A DNA stretch of 64,000 bases from Mucilaginibacter tundrae (GCF_013408825.1 NZ_JACCBZ010000012.1:57540-121539), one strand, 5' to 3'. Counted from the stretch's first letter, positions 27,066 through 35,857 are shown. Notes: generated from the letters alone by a model not told the origin. Program-made: numbers and translations.

Positions 27066-27368
27066 TTATTTGGCTGATTTTGTGTCTTTATTACCGCTTC
27101 TTACTTTTTCAACAAAAGTTTTAGCCGGTTTAAAGCTCGGTACAAAATGCTCAGGGATAATTATGGCAGTGTTTTTTGAAATGTTACGTGCTGTCTTTTT
27201 TGCTCTTTTCTTTACTACAAAACTTCCAAAACCCCTAACATAAACATTCTCGCCACCTACCATTGAGCTTTTAACAACTTTAAAAAACGCCTCAACGGTT
27301 TCCTGCACATCAACTTTCTCGATTCCTGTTTTAGTTGAGATTTCAGTTATAATTTCTGCCTTAGTCAT
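27066..27368 (-). CDS. HU/IHF-family DNA-binding protein
   Basis: 100 residues, the standard size of an HU/IHF subunit. It has the helical dimerisation region (MTKAEIITEISTKTGIEKVDVQETVEAFFKVV), the GENVYVRGFGSFVVKKR turn and the DNA-clamp arm region (NISKNTAIIIPEHFVPSFKPAKTF). The Pro at the arm tip that intercalates into DNA appears as IPEH. A Lys-rich tail (VRSGNKDTKSAK) follows. It is a nucleoid-associated protein that bends DNA. First gene of the unit with the TPR protein and the small basic protein. Confidence 0.93.
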   Translation of the reverse strand: MTKAEIITEISTKTGIEKVDVQETVEAFFKVVKSSMVGGENVYVRGFGSFVVKKRAKKTARNISKNTAIIIPEHFVPSFKPAKTFVEKVRSGNKDTKSAK

Positions 27369-27530
27369 ATCTGATTTTCTTTTATTTATTATATAATTAC
27401 TTAACTGTTTTGGGGTTGCAAAAGTATCGTTTTATAAATAAAGAGTGAAATAATTAACAGGTTTTTTTTGGAAGCACCTTAAATGCATCATAAAACTTAC
27501 ATTTAGTAGATAAAAAGGCTGGTTATAAAC

Positions 27531-27538
27531 TACTTTTG
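27531..27538 (+). promoter_or_regulatory. TAnnTTTG (-7) promoter element of mutY
   Basis: TACTTTTG ends six bases before the mutY ATG at 27545, which predicts a leaderless or nearly leaderless transcript. Confidence 0.5.
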
Positions 27539-27544
27539 TAACAC

Positions 27545-28591
27545 ATGATTTTTTCTGAAGAACTGGTACGCTGGTACTTAAATAACAAGCGAGACCTACC
27601 CTGGCGCAACACCACCGATGCTTATATAATATGGCTATCCGAAATTATTTTACAGCAAACCCGGGTGGAGCAGGGCATGCCTTATTTTCATCGCTTCGCG
27701 GAGAAATATCCTACAATAAATGATTTTGCTGCCGCCGATGAAGATGAAATTTTAAAACTATGGCAGGGCTTGGGTTATTATTCCCGCGGAAGAAATATGC
27801 TTAAAACAGCGCGCCTGATTGCTGACCATTACAATGGTGTATTCCCGCAAAAATATGATCAGTTAATTAAGCTTAAGGGGATAGGTGAATATACTGCATC
27901 TGCAATTGCATCATTTTCAGCTAATGAAGCAAAAGCAGTAGTTGATGGTAATGTATACCGGGTACTGGCTCGCTATTTTGGCATTGACGAGCCCATCAAC
28001 AGCCCCAAAGGCAAAAAGAATTTTCAGGCATTAGCCAATGAATTGTTAAACCACAATGAGCCTGGCTTACATAATCAGGCCATGATGGAGTTTGGCGCTA
28101 TGCTCTGTAAACCTAAAAACCCGGCTTGTGGCATATGCCCTGTACGAACCGGGTGCTTCGCCTTTAAAAATAACGCGACCACCTCGCTTCCTGTAAAACT
28201 AAAAACCGTAAAAGTACGCGAACGTTTTTTTAACTATTTTTTAATAATTAACAACAACGAAATATTATTGAATAAACGCGATGAGAAAGACATATGGGCG
28301 AATATGTACGATTTGCCCCTAATTGAAACAAGTGAGTTAGTTTTAACAGATGAATTACTTGCATTACCCCAAATAAAAGATTACTTTGGTGAAAACATTG
28401 AAATACAGGCCATTTCACCAATTTATAAACACATTCTTACACATCAACGTCTGCGTGTGCGTTTTATAAAACTACAGGCGCCACATATAAAATTACAACA
28501 AAATTGGTTTTTTTCCAGGTTAGAAAATCTTGAAAAATTCGCATTGCCAAAAATCATTTTTATATTTATAAAAAATATTTTTAATTTGTAG
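27545..28591 (+). CDS. mutY: A/G-specific adenine DNA glycosylase
   Basis: The 348-residue base-excision enzyme removes A mispaired with 8-oxoG. The catalytic Glu is E33 (WLSEIILQQTRVEQ). The helix-hairpin-helix is LKGIGEYTASAIASF, followed by the catalytic Asp in AVVDGNVYRVL. The [4Fe-4S] cluster cysteines have the canonical C-x6-C-x2-C-x5-C spacing (CKPKNPACGICPVRTGC). The C-terminal NUDIX-like 8-oxoG recognition domain (ILLNKRDEKDIWANMYDLPLIE) is present. Full length. Confidence 0.96.
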   Translation: MIFSEELVRWYLNNKRDLPWRNTTDAYIIWLSEIILQQTRVEQGMPYFHRFAEKYPTINDFAAADEDEILKLWQGLGYYSRGRNMLKTARLIADHYNGVFPQKYDQLIKLKGIGEYTASAIASFSANEAKAVVDGNVYRVLARYFGIDEPINSPKGKKNFQALANELLNHNEPGLHNQAMMEFGAMLCKPKNPACGICPVRTGCFAFKNNATTSLPVKLKTVKVRERFFNYFLIINNNEILLNKRDEKDIWANMYDLPLIETSELVLTDELLALPQIKDYFGENIEIQAISPIYKHILTHQRLRVRFIKLQAPHIKLQQNWFFSRLENLEKFALPKIIFIFIKNIFNL

Positions 28592-28615
28592 AATAATTTA
28601 TGTTGAACTAAGCCT

Positions 28616-29029
28616 ATGTCAGGAATAAATAAAGTAATACTTGTTGGCCATTTAGGGAAGGATCCTGAAATACGTTATTTAGAGGGAGGGGTTTCAGTAA
28701 CAAGTTTTCCATTAGCTACGTCAGAGAGTTACAATAAAGACGGTCGCAAAGTAGAACAAACTGAATGGCATAACATAGTTATGTGGAGGGGCCTTGCCGA
28801 TGTAGCCGCCAAATACCTTCAAAAAGGAAAACTGGTTTATATTGAAGGTAAATTAAGAACCCGGTCATTTGAGGATAAAGAAGGATTAAAGAAATACACT
28901 ACAGAAATAGTAGCGGAAAACTTCACACTACTTGGCCGCAAAAGCGATTTTGAAAATGAAAACATTAAAAGCACTATAAAATCAAACAGCGATATGCCAG
29001 ATGATTTAAATGCTGATGACATACTATAG
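28616..29029 (+). CDS. ssb: Single-stranded DNA-binding protein
   Basis: 137 residues. The OB fold occupies ~1-105 (MSGINKVILVGHLGKDPEIRYLEGG, TEWHNIVMWRGLADVAAKYLQKGKLVYIEGKLRTRSF). A short acidic tail follows. The terminal hexapeptide is not the usual D-D-D-L-P-F partner-binding tip but ends NADDIL, so contacts with PriA/RecO-type partners may be altered. The gene lies 25 bases after mutY, probably in the same transcript, and is followed by a terminator. Confidence 0.93.
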   Translation: MSGINKVILVGHLGKDPEIRYLEGGVSVTSFPLATSESYNKDGRKVEQTEWHNIVMWRGLADVAAKYLQKGKLVYIEGKLRTRSFEDKEGLKKYTTEIVAENFTLLGRKSDFENENIKSTIKSNSDMPDDLNADDIL

Positions 29030-29062
29030 TTTAGTTGAACCAATAATAAACCTAATATCAGG

Positions 29063-29090
29063 AAGCCTGCTTTACTAGCAGGCTTTTTTA
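29063..29090 (+). terminator. Terminator of mutY-ssb
   Basis: AAGCCTGC (29063-29070) pairs with GCAGGCTT (29078-29085) around a 7-base loop, followed by a T run. Confidence 0.9.
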
Positions 29091-29202
29091 TTTTATACCT
29101 TTTGCAATTAAAAAATATTAACGGTTTAATTTTTACGTTAATTTTATAGCCTATAAATCTTTGCAGTTTTAAAGCGTTTTTATAATATCTGTATCTAACA
29201 AA

Positions 29203-30735
29203 ATGAAAAAAATAACATCTCTTTTTTTTGCTTGTATTCTATTTGCAAGCATTGTTAACGCGCAAAATATTGATCGGAGCAGATTTATAAAGGATAGTTT
29301 ACAACTCTACATAAACCGCGCTTTAACTAACTGGCGCATACCGGGTGCGGCGGTATGTATTGTAAAAGATGGTAAAGTAGTATTAATGCGTGCTTACGGC
29401 GTAAAAGAGCTGGGGCTGAATGACAAGGTTGATGAAAACACCTTGTTTATGATTGGCAGCAACACCAAGGCATTTACCGCCACAGCTTTATGTATGCTGC
29501 AAGCGCAGGGAAAGCTATCCCTGGATGATAAGATAACCAAATACATACCCAGTTTTAAGTTAGATAATAAAGAAGCCGGCGACATGACAACTATACGGGA
29601 TTTGCTATGTCATCGTATAGGTTTTGGCACATTCCAAGGTGATTTTACTTTTTATAATACTAACCTAACCCGCGATCAGATCATTGCGAAAATGGCTTTG
29701 GTTAAAGCCGCTTATCCCTTCAGGGCAAAATGGGGTTATACAAACTCCGCGTACTTAACCGCCGGACAGGTTATTTTAGCGGTTACCGGGCATACCTGGG
29801 AATCATACATCAGGGATTATATTTTTGCCCCATTGGGGATGGGAAACACATTGGCTTTAACACGTGATTTTCCGCATGCAATTAACCGCACCGCGCCACA
29901 TACGATTGTAGATGGCCGTTTGACCGCTATCCCCTATAATCAAATAGATGGCCTTGCGCCGGCCGGAAGTATCGGGTCATCTGTAAATGATATGAGCAAA
30001 TGGGTGATAGCCCTTTTAAACGATGGGAAAGTGGGCTTTAATCAAGTAATATCATCTGCCGCCATAGAAGCTACCCGCCAACCTCAGGATGTTGTAGCAA
30101 GCGTAAAACACCTCAATGGCGACGAGAATTATGAACTTTATGGCTTAGGTTGGTTTCTGCAGGATTATGAAAATCACCGTATAGTAATGCATGATGGCGG
30201 TGTAAACGGCTATGTGACCTCGGTAACCTTGGTTCCAAAAGAACATCTCGGCATAATCATACTTACCAATACAGATCAAAATGAACTTTACGAAGCCTTG
30301 CGGTGGGAAATTATGGATGCCTATTTTAAATTACCTTATCGTGATTACAGCGACCAATACCTGCAAAAATATAAAGAGGAAGAGGATCAAAAAGAGGCTA
30401 TCGATAGAAAATTAAAGGATTCCGTTGCAATGCTTCGCCAGCCACAACTGCCCCTAAGTGCTTATGTCGGGAATTACACTAATGAGTTGTACGGCAATAT
30501 GACCGTTACACCCGGCGAAAACAATGAGCTATCTATGCGTTTCGAGCATCACCCAACCATGTATGCACGTATGCAATCCTTAGGTGGAAACCGCTTCTAT
30601 GTTACTTTCTCTGATCCTGAAATGGGCAAGGCTGTATTTCCTTTCACCGTGCAAAATGGCCGTGTATTAAGCGTTAGGGTAAAGGTTGATGATGAACTCG
30701 AGCGTACACCTTATCAATTTAAAAAAGTGCAATAG
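29203..30735 (+). CDS. Exported serine hydrolase, beta-lactamase/PBP fold with C-terminal DUF3471-like domain
   Basis: 510 residues with a signal peptide (MKKITSLFFACILFASIVNAQ). Catalytic motifs are complete: S86-N-T-K89 (MIGSNTKAFTATAL), Y179-T-N181 (KWGYTNSAYLTAG) and the HDGG motif (VMHDGGVNGYVTSV) in place of KTG. The last ~100 residues (LSAYVGNYTNELYGNMTV onward) are the beta domain often called DUF3471. Unlike the other serine hydrolase in the window, its YxN motif is intact. Likely a periplasmic or surface peptidase or esterase. Substrate unknown. Confidence 0.85.
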   Translation: MKKITSLFFACILFASIVNAQNIDRSRFIKDSLQLYINRALTNWRIPGAAVCIVKDGKVVLMRAYGVKELGLNDKVDENTLFMIGSNTKAFTATALCMLQAQGKLSLDDKITKYIPSFKLDNKEAGDMTTIRDLLCHRIGFGTFQGDFTFYNTNLTRDQIIAKMALVKAAYPFRAKWGYTNSAYLTAGQVILAVTGHTWESYIRDYIFAPLGMGNTLALTRDFPHAINRTAPHTIVDGRLTAIPYNQIDGLAPAGSIGSSVNDMSKWVIALLNDGKVGFNQVISSAAIEATRQPQDVVASVKHLNGDENYELYGLGWFLQDYENHRIVMHDGGVNGYVTSVTLVPKEHLGIIILTNTDQNELYEALRWEIMDAYFKLPYRDYSDQYLQKYKEEEDQKEAIDRKLKDSVAMLRQPQLPLSAYVGNYTNELYGNMTVTPGENNELSMRFEHHPTMYARMQSLGGNRFYVTFSDPEMGKAVFPFTVQNGRVLSVRVKVDDELERTPYQFKKVQ

Positions 30736-30738
30736 CTA

Positions 30739-31755
30739 TTAAGCTGTCGCTAATCCGACAAGTGCTTCTATCCACGTTGGTGAATCATTTAAGCTTTCCA
30801 CTAATTGTACATGTTCACCGCCTAGCGCTTTAAACTCATCGCCGTACTCCCGGGTTACTTCAAATACAGTTTCCAGGCAATCAGCCACAAAAGCGGGACA
30901 GAATACTAGCAGTCTTTTTTTGCCTTCGACTGCTAATTTTGCCACAACCTCACTGGTATAGGGCTGCACCCAAGGATCGCTACCTAATCTCGACTGGAAG
31001 CAAATAGTATATTTTTCTTTCGGGATGTTTAGTTTTTCGGCGATTAATTTTGCTGTATGATGAGACTGAGCGGAGTAGCAAAACTTATTAGTATCGTTCA
31101 AAGTCTGACAACAATCGCTGGATTTTAAACAATAACTATGTGTATGATCAGAGTTTATGAGTTGGCGCTGAGGTAAGCCGTGGAAACTAAACAAAATATG
31201 ATCAAAAGTTGCCGGTTGATACTTAAGTGCATTATCAGCAAAGGTTTGTATCATCAACTCATTATCATGAAACGAATTAATGAAGGAAATATTTGGTGAT
31301 GTAGGCCATTTAGCAACAAGGTTCATAACTTTCTCATAAACCGACCCCGTGCTTGCCGACGCGTATTGTGGGAACATAGGGATAACCTTAATGTCCTGCA
31401 CCAAGGCTATTTTCAATCGCTCTAAGGCTGATTCAATCGACGGGCGTTGGTAACGCATTGCAAGCTCAACCATATACTCGTCGCCAAGTTTATCCTGTAG
31501 GAGCTTTTGTTGTAATTTGCTATAATGCAGTAAAGGCGAGCCTGTTTCGTCATCCCATATCTCACGATAAAGCTTTGCCGATTTAGGCCCGCGGGTTGGC
31601 GCGATAATACCCTTTACCAACAGGGTGCGTGCAATAGGGTTTATATCAATAACGCGCGCATCCATCAAAAATTCGCGCAGGTATTTGCGCACATCTGCGT
31701 TAGAAGGGCTATCAGGCGTACCTAAATTAACCAGTAAAATTCCTTTTTTACTCAT
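30739..31755 (-). CDS. hemH: Ferrochelatase
   Basis: 338 residues from the ATG at 31755. A longer frame to 31824 adds 23 residues with no counterpart in the family, so I rejected it. The enzyme inserts Fe2+ into protoporphyrin IX, the last step of protoheme synthesis. Motifs: GILLVNLGTPDSPSNADVRKYLREFL, the metal-ligand His in ILFSFHGLPQRQL, YTICFQSRLGSDPWVQPYT, and LLVFCPAFVADCLETVFEV with the conserved Glu. It converges on the serine hydrolase gene, with no hairpin between them. Confidence 0.95.
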   Translation of the reverse strand: MSKKGILLVNLGTPDSPSNADVRKYLREFLMDARVIDINPIARTLLVKGIIAPTRGPKSAKLYREIWDDETGSPLLHYSKLQQKLLQDKLGDEYMVELAMRYQRPSIESALERLKIALVQDIKVIPMFPQYASASTGSVYEKVMNLVAKWPTSPNISFINSFHDNELMIQTFADNALKYQPATFDHILFSFHGLPQRQLINSDHTHSYCLKSSDCCQTLNDTNKFCYSAQSHHTAKLIAEKLNIPKEKYTICFQSRLGSDPWVQPYTSEVVAKLAVEGKKRLLVFCPAFVADCLETVFEVTREYGDEFKALGGEHVQLVESLNDSPTWIEALVGLATA

Positions 31756-31890
31756 AATAGTTATGGTGGCAAAAGTAAATATTTTTGCTGCTGCAATGGT
31801 GTTATTGGATGTTTTATTACCCAAATATGATTAGAATCACATTCTAATTTCAGCCAAAAACCGCTAGAAATAAAAAAAGTGAAATTAATT

Positions 31891-31920
31891 TTTGAAGAAT
31901 AACTGAATGTCCTATATTTG
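31891..31920 (+). promoter_or_regulatory. -33/-7 promoter of the tRNA-Val gene
   Basis: TTTG at 31891-31894 and TATATTTG at 31913-31920 are 18 bases apart, close to the Bacteroidota consensus. They sit 14 bases upstream of the mature tRNA 5' end. Confidence 0.75.
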
Positions 31921-31934
31921 CAGTCCCAAAACAA

Positions 31935-32009
31935 GGGAGTTTAGCTCAGCTGGTTCAGAGCATCTGCCTTACAAGCAGAGGGTCACTGGTTCGAACCCAG
32001 TAACTCCCA
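31935..32009 (+). tRNA. tRNA-Val (anticodon UAC)
   Basis: A complete cloverleaf can be drawn: acceptor GGGAGTT/AACTCCC, D arm GCTC...GAGC, anticodon stem TCTGC/GCAGA with loop CTTACAA (anticodon TAC), T arm ACTGG/CCAGT with TTCGAAC, and discriminator A at 32009. The 3' CCA is not encoded and must be added enzymatically. A single tRNA, with its own promoter and terminator. The accessory region starts just after it. Confidence 0.97.
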
Positions 32010-32020
32010 CATTAATAATC

Positions 32021-32056
32021 AAGCACTTACAGCAAAAAAGCGGTAAGTGCTTTTTG
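32021..32056 (+). terminator. Terminator of tRNA-Val
   Basis: AAGCACTTAC (32021-32030) pairs with GTAAGTGCTT (32043-32052), followed by TTTG and further T. Confidence 0.85.
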
Positions 32057-32059
32057 TTT

Positions 32060-32388
32060 TACTGTAATTTCGTAAAACATTTACTTTTTTTCTTTGATCG
32101 ATGTCAGTTCCATTTTTGCTTTCTTTCTAGAATCCATCGACAATTGGATTAGGGGGAACGCTTCCAACTAACCGACAATGAACTGGAATATTTGCTTATC
32201 CATCGAGTAGAGCATTACCGAGATGGTTATCCAGAATCATTATACATGCAATCACTAAAGTTTAAGTAATGATCTCCCTTAAAGCCAGCCATCGGCATTA
32301 TAACGAAGAATACGCCGTTCGTATTTATGTGCTGACAAGCGTCGTTTAGGAAACGAACCTATAGGAAGTATTGATTACATAAAGGATT
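32060..32388. other. Gene-poor stretch with short coding-like remnants
   Basis: About 330 bases without a convincing gene. Two short plus-strand frames look coding-like: ~32153-32269 (reading LTDNELEYLLIHRVEHYRDG) and 32270-32350 (MISLKASHRHYNEEYAVRIY). Neither has a signal, an RBS or a recognisable family. They may be fragments of a lost gene. The position directly behind a tRNA gene suits a decayed insertion, but no repeat of the tRNA 3' end was found here. Confidence 0.35.
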
Positions 32389-32610
32389 TCACACTAACAA
32401 CAGAGAAGGGCTTATCTTTAATGCCTCAGCTAGGGCAAATAGTACAGATATACTTGTGTTGACAACACCCCGTTCCAATCTGCTTATTGTGGACCAATCT
32501 ATACCAGATAGATTTGCCAGTGCTTCCTGAGATAGGTTACGTTCCAAGCGAAACTTTTTTATGTTTTCACCTACAAGTTTCATTACATCCGGATTCCTTA
32601 ATTGTGCCAC
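32389..32610 (-). CDS. XRE-family helix-turn-helix regulator
   Basis: The 73-residue protein is almost entirely one Cro/C1-type HTH domain: VGENIKKFRLERNLSQEALANLSGIDWSTISRLERGVVNTSISVLFALAEAL. It has the usual first-helix residues, a turn after SQEALA and a conserved ISRLERG recognition region. The start codon is GTG (32610). The ATG of MKLVGEN nine codons in is an alternative. Small stand-alone XRE proteins commonly control mobile or toxin genes, but no target is evident nearby. An inverted repeat 33 bases upstream could be its own operator. Confidence 0.8.
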   Translation of the reverse strand: MAQLRNPDVMKLVGENIKKFRLERNLSQEALANLSGIDWSTISRLERGVVNTSISVLFALAEALKISPSLLLV

Positions 32611-32642
32611 ACCTCAAATCTTGCCCAATTTGAAATTTTTAC

Positions 32643-32662
32643 TATAGGAGAATTATCCTATA
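32643..32662. promoter_or_regulatory. Candidate operator upstream of the XRE regulator
   Basis: TATAGGA (32643-32649) and TCCTATA (32656-32662) form a perfect 7-bp inverted repeat with a 6-base spacer, a size typical of XRE dimer sites. Confidence 0.45.
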
Positions 32663-32812
32663 TTCGCACCGATTCAACCTATGCAGTCAGATCCTATTCT
32701 AAAAGTGTTAATGAACTTCCTTTTTGTTATAATCGCTACCCTTCATTTATACCAGTCGCATATACTTGGTTAGATATGCTAAGTCAATCATGTAACTAAA
32801 TAAAATACATAT

Positions 32813-33711
32813 ATGAAAAAAAACATCTATTTCGCTATCGTATTACTTTTTATTACCATCAGCTCATCCTATGCCCAAGATGTTCTAACGAACAAATCAA
32901 TTATTGCTCTTTCAAAAGCAGGTTTACCTTCAAGTATCATTGTCAACAAAATGAAAACAACCGCGTGTTCATTTGATCTTTCAACCAATGCTTTAATTGA
33001 CCTAAAGAATAATAATGTGCAGATGATGTACTTAATGCAATGATTGAGAAACAGGGTACATCAGTAGAAACAGGCAATATCGGTGCAGACAGCATTATTA
33101 ATAAATTACCGGAAACGGGCATTTATTATTATAATAGTCAAGTAAAACATTATGACAGACTCGACCCTACACTTGTTACAGGGAATAAGACAAAAGCAAA
33201 CTTACTTGGTACGGTAAAAAGTAAATCAATTTTGGATGGAGCTGAATCGAACATCCAAGCTAATCAAACACCTGTTTTTTACTTCTACTTTGGCAATAAC
33301 AATGAAAGTAAACCCAGTAATACAAATGCTTCAAGTACAAGCTATAAAAATGAGTTTGTTGAGATGCTACAGTCTTATTCGCCAAATGCTAAAACCAGTA
33401 ACGCAGCTTTCAGCCCGAACGATTTTAAGTTAATAAAGCTCGACAGGAACAAAAACAGCAGGTCATTTAAATCGGGAAGAATATCCATGTACAGTGGGGT
33501 TTCCAATGGGGTGAGTAAAAATGTACAGGATTTTAAATATGAAGCAATAACTCCGAACCTTTATAAGGTATATTTTCCAAATGGCTTACCCCAAGGTGAG
33601 TTTTGCTTTATTTACGCCAGTAGCGCAGCATCAGGCGGTGTTACTGCAAGTATGACGAATAATGCTTATCATACTAATGATATAAAAGTATTTGACTTTG
33701 GGGTGAAATAA
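32813..33711 (+). pseudogene. Exported hypothetical protein interrupted by one frameshift
   Basis: The first part (32813-33043) encodes a signal peptide (MKKNIYFAIVLLFITISSSYAQ) and a segment SIIALSKAGLPSSIIVNKMK ... FDLSTNALIDLKNNNV. It then runs into a stop. The other frame directly continues the expected protein (ADDVLNAMIEKQG) and stays open to 33711. One base appears to be missing near 33019-33020 (GTGCAG for an expected GTGGCAG). Repaired, the protein has ~299 residues, of a type I have seen as hypothetical secreted proteins in Bacteroidota. Function unknown. Either a recent pseudogene or an assembly indel. Confidence 0.75.
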
Positions 33712-33791
33712 TCTACCCGAACTTTGGAAAGCGCCAACAATACAGGTCTAACGATCATTCATACAAAACCCTAATATTTGATTTATACTTT

Positions 33792-34223
33792 ATGAGAAAA
33801 ATTTGCTACCTACTTTGTCTTTTTATTTTAACGAGTTGCTCTAAAAAATCTGGAGTCAGCCCAACTACTAATTCCACTACTACTAACACTACGATAACTT
33901 ATCGTTTTACATCAAATGTTAGTGGGCTATATAGTGTGTATTATTATGATCCTAATTCTGGTTCTTCAATCGGATCAGAATTTACTGGTCAAACCTGGTC
34001 AAAAATTGATACAATCAATAATATGAGTTTGTATTCAATTGTTGGTAGTGTTCCATTAACTATGAACTCAATTGCTTTAAATGGATCGGTTACGGGAGAA
34101 ACTTCTACATTATCAATTAGTGTCAATAACCAGGTAAAAGCAACCAGCGATTCTTTATCAGCCAATCCCAATAATCCTAATGATGCTGTTACCGTTGCTT
34201 ATAAGTATGTAATACCTCATTAA
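33792..34223 (+). CDS. Hypothetical lipoprotein
   Basis: 143 residues with a lipoprotein signal (MRKICYLLCLFILTSCSKKSG, Cys16) and a Thr/Ser/Asn-rich linker (residues ~22-36). A small beta-rich domain follows (YRFTSNVSGLYSVYYYDPNSGSSIG ... TVAYKYVIPH). I do not recognise the family. It stands alone in the accessory stretch. Confidence 0.6.
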   Translation: MRKICYLLCLFILTSCSKKSGVSPTTNSTTTNTTITYRFTSNVSGLYSVYYYDPNSGSSIGSEFTGQTWSKIDTINNMSLYSIVGSVPLTMNSIALNGSVTGETSTLSISVNNQVKATSDSLSANPNNPNDAVTVAYKYVIPH

Positions 34224-34225
34224 GT

Positions 34226-34411
34226 TTGTTCATTGACTTCAACAATTTCTTTCGGAAAAACAAAGTTGATTATCAGTTTACCAAAAATGAAACTATATTA
34301 TGCGAAGAACAACAGGTGAAATTGCTAACCACCTTCAACATATTTGATCAAAGTCTGTTAAGGTGTAGCGATAAAGATGAAAGGCACCGAATCCTAAAAT
34401 TCGGGTTGTGA
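34226..34411 (+). CDS. Doubtful 61-residue protein
   Basis: An open frame with a TTG start three bases after the preceding lipoprotein gene. It has no signal peptide and no recognisable domain. It may be chance or a gene fragment. Confidence 0.2.
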   Translation: MFIDFNNFFRKNKVDYQFTKNETILCEEQQVKLLTTFNIFDQSLLRCSDKDERHRILKFGL

Positions 34412-34449
34412 TAAGGTTTCCACTAAAAATATCAGCCGATAGTTAACAC

Positions 34450-34650
34450 TTAAAATTTGATTATTGTGTCATTTGCTAATTCGAACCATTGCCCTCCGAT
34501 AAAAACATATTTATTGTCTTCTAATATTACCTCAGGAAAATCACCTTGAATTTCCCGTTTGTAAGTTGTGTTCGGAGAAACAACCTTTAGGGTATCATAT
34601 AAATCATATTTAATACTATAAAATACTTTTAAGTTTTTATCAAAATGCAA
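34450..34650 (-). CDS. Small hypothetical protein, possibly a fragment
   Basis: 66 residues (YSIKYDLYDTLKVVSPNTTY ... YVFIGGQWFELANDTIIKF) with a protein-like composition of alternating strands. The start is TTG and an in-frame stop lies a few codons upstream. No family is recognised. It could be the end of a lost exported protein. Confidence 0.35.
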   Translation of the reverse strand: MHFDKNLKVFYSIKYDLYDTLKVVSPNTTYKREIQGDFPEVILEDNKYVFIGGQWFELANDTIIKF

Positions 34651-34907
34651 CTTGCATAGGGGCTATAGAACCCATTTTTCATTAAAAGTGTAGCAAAGTA
34701 TGATTTAAGAAAATGAGCTATTGAGGTATAGAATCTGCCCTTTTAGAATATGGTGAGAGGTAAGCAGAAAGAAATCCGTCTAGCCTTTTTATAAATGAGC
34801 GTCATCTATTATTCGATACGGACATATAACTTACCGATCTCAATAATTAATTTAAAACTTTTTCTTGCAGATTATTTAATAATCCTTAGTTTAGGTTGAT
34901 TTTAAAG

Positions 34908-35333
34908 ATGAAGCCTAAAACACCCTTATTAAGTAAAAAACTTACAGCCTACTCCCTAACAGAAGTACTCGTGGTACTTTGCATCATCGGTATATTATCG
35001 TATTTAGCCTGGGCAAATCTTTCACCGGTAATTAACAGGGCCCATGAAGCGGAAGCTAAGGTTCAACTGGCGCATGTCTATGAATTGGAAAAAAGCTATT
35101 TCTACGAGCATTCCAAATATTCTACAGACTTAAATGAGATCGGCTTTGTGCAGGAACCCCTAACGACAGAAGATAAGAAAGGGAAGGCGAACTACCGGAT
35201 CGACATAACAGATGCATCCAACACCACGTTTACGGCTACCGCCACGGCAGTGGTTGATTTTAGTGGCAATGGCACTTTTAATGTTTGGCGGATCGATCAA
35301 AACCAAACGCTTACGGAAGTAACTAAGAATTAA
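34908..35333 (+). CDS. Major pseudopilin, GspG-like
   Basis: 141 residues from the ATG at 34908; a TTG at 34896 is less likely. A type III (prepilin) signal is clear: a basic leader MKPKTPLLSKKLTA, a predicted cut before YSLTE (Glu at +5), then the hydrophobic helix VLVVLCIIGILSYLAWANL. The C-terminal part (AKVQLAHVYELEKSYFYEHSKYSTDLNEIGF) matches the GspG/PilE layout of a long helix followed by a small sheet. The residue before the cut is Ala instead of the usual Gly. First gene of the plus-strand secretion operon. It overlaps the peptidase gene by one base (TAATG). Likely the main shaft subunit of the pseudopilus. Confidence 0.88.
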   Translation: MKPKTPLLSKKLTAYSLTEVLVVLCIIGILSYLAWANLSPVINRAHEAEAKVQLAHVYELEKSYFYEHSKYSTDLNEIGFVQEPLTTEDKKGKANYRIDITDASNTTFTATATAVVDFSGNGTFNVWRIDQNQTLTEVTKN

Positions 35334-35857
35334 TGGTGCTCACGGAGATTGGCACTCTGCTTGTGCTACTGGCTATCTTTGTACAGGACATTAGAAGCAG
35401 GTCGGTTTACTGGATATTATTTCCTTTACTCCTTGTCCTTTTTATAGTTTCAGATCTGGTCAGACACGAACCAATTGTTGGCCTATGGTTGCCTATATCG
35501 CTCAACCTGGGATTTCTTGCGCTGCAATTGATAATCATAACCTGCTATTTCTCCTTAAAGGAGAAACGATGGGTTAATGTATCAATTAACTTATTAGGAT
35601 GGGGAGATATCCTGTTCCTGGTGAGTATAAGCTTTTATCTGTCTTTTGCCAATTTTTTGTTCTTTCATGTCGTCAGTTTCGTCCTTACCTTAACAAGTTG
35701 GTTAATCTGGCAGCTTTTCGCAGATAAGAAAAGCGAGCGAATTCCGTTGGCTGGCATACAATCCTTAATATTAGCCGTTTTTTTAAGTGGCGACTGGTGG
35801 CTTTACCACGTTGACGCGACCAACGACGCCTGGTTGTTAAATCTTCTGATTAAATGA
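35333..35857 (+). CDS. Minimal prepilin peptidase (A24 aspartic protease), GspO-like
   Basis: The 174-residue polytopic membrane protein has about six hydrophobic segments. The two catalytic Asp residues are visible: D19 in the first loop (FVQDIRSRSVYW) and D92 in the GxGD motif (LLGWGDILFLVS). The N-terminal methylating domain with Cys pairs found in full PilD/GspO is absent, so it resembles the short TadV/CpaA-type enzymes. It would cleave the leaders of the four pseudopilins encoded here. It overlaps the ATPase gene by four bases (ATGA), so translation is coupled. Confidence 0.85.
   Translation: MVLTEIGTLLVLLAIFVQDIRSRSVYWILFPLLLVLFIVSDLVRHEPIVGLWLPISLNLGFLALQLIIITCYFSLKEKRWVNVSINLLGWGDILFLVSISFYLSFANFLFFHVVSFVLTLTSWLIWQLFADKKSERIPLAGIQSLILAVFLSGDWWLYHVDATNDAWLLNLLIK

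Noticed and set aside
30739..31824. Longer hemH with 23 extra N-terminal residues
   Set aside because: The ATG at 31755 gives the conserved MSKKGILLVNLGTP start. The extra residues have no family counterpart.
32602..32799. 65-codon plus-strand frame opposite the XRE gene start
   Set aside because: It overlaps the regulator's start and operator candidate and has no coding character.
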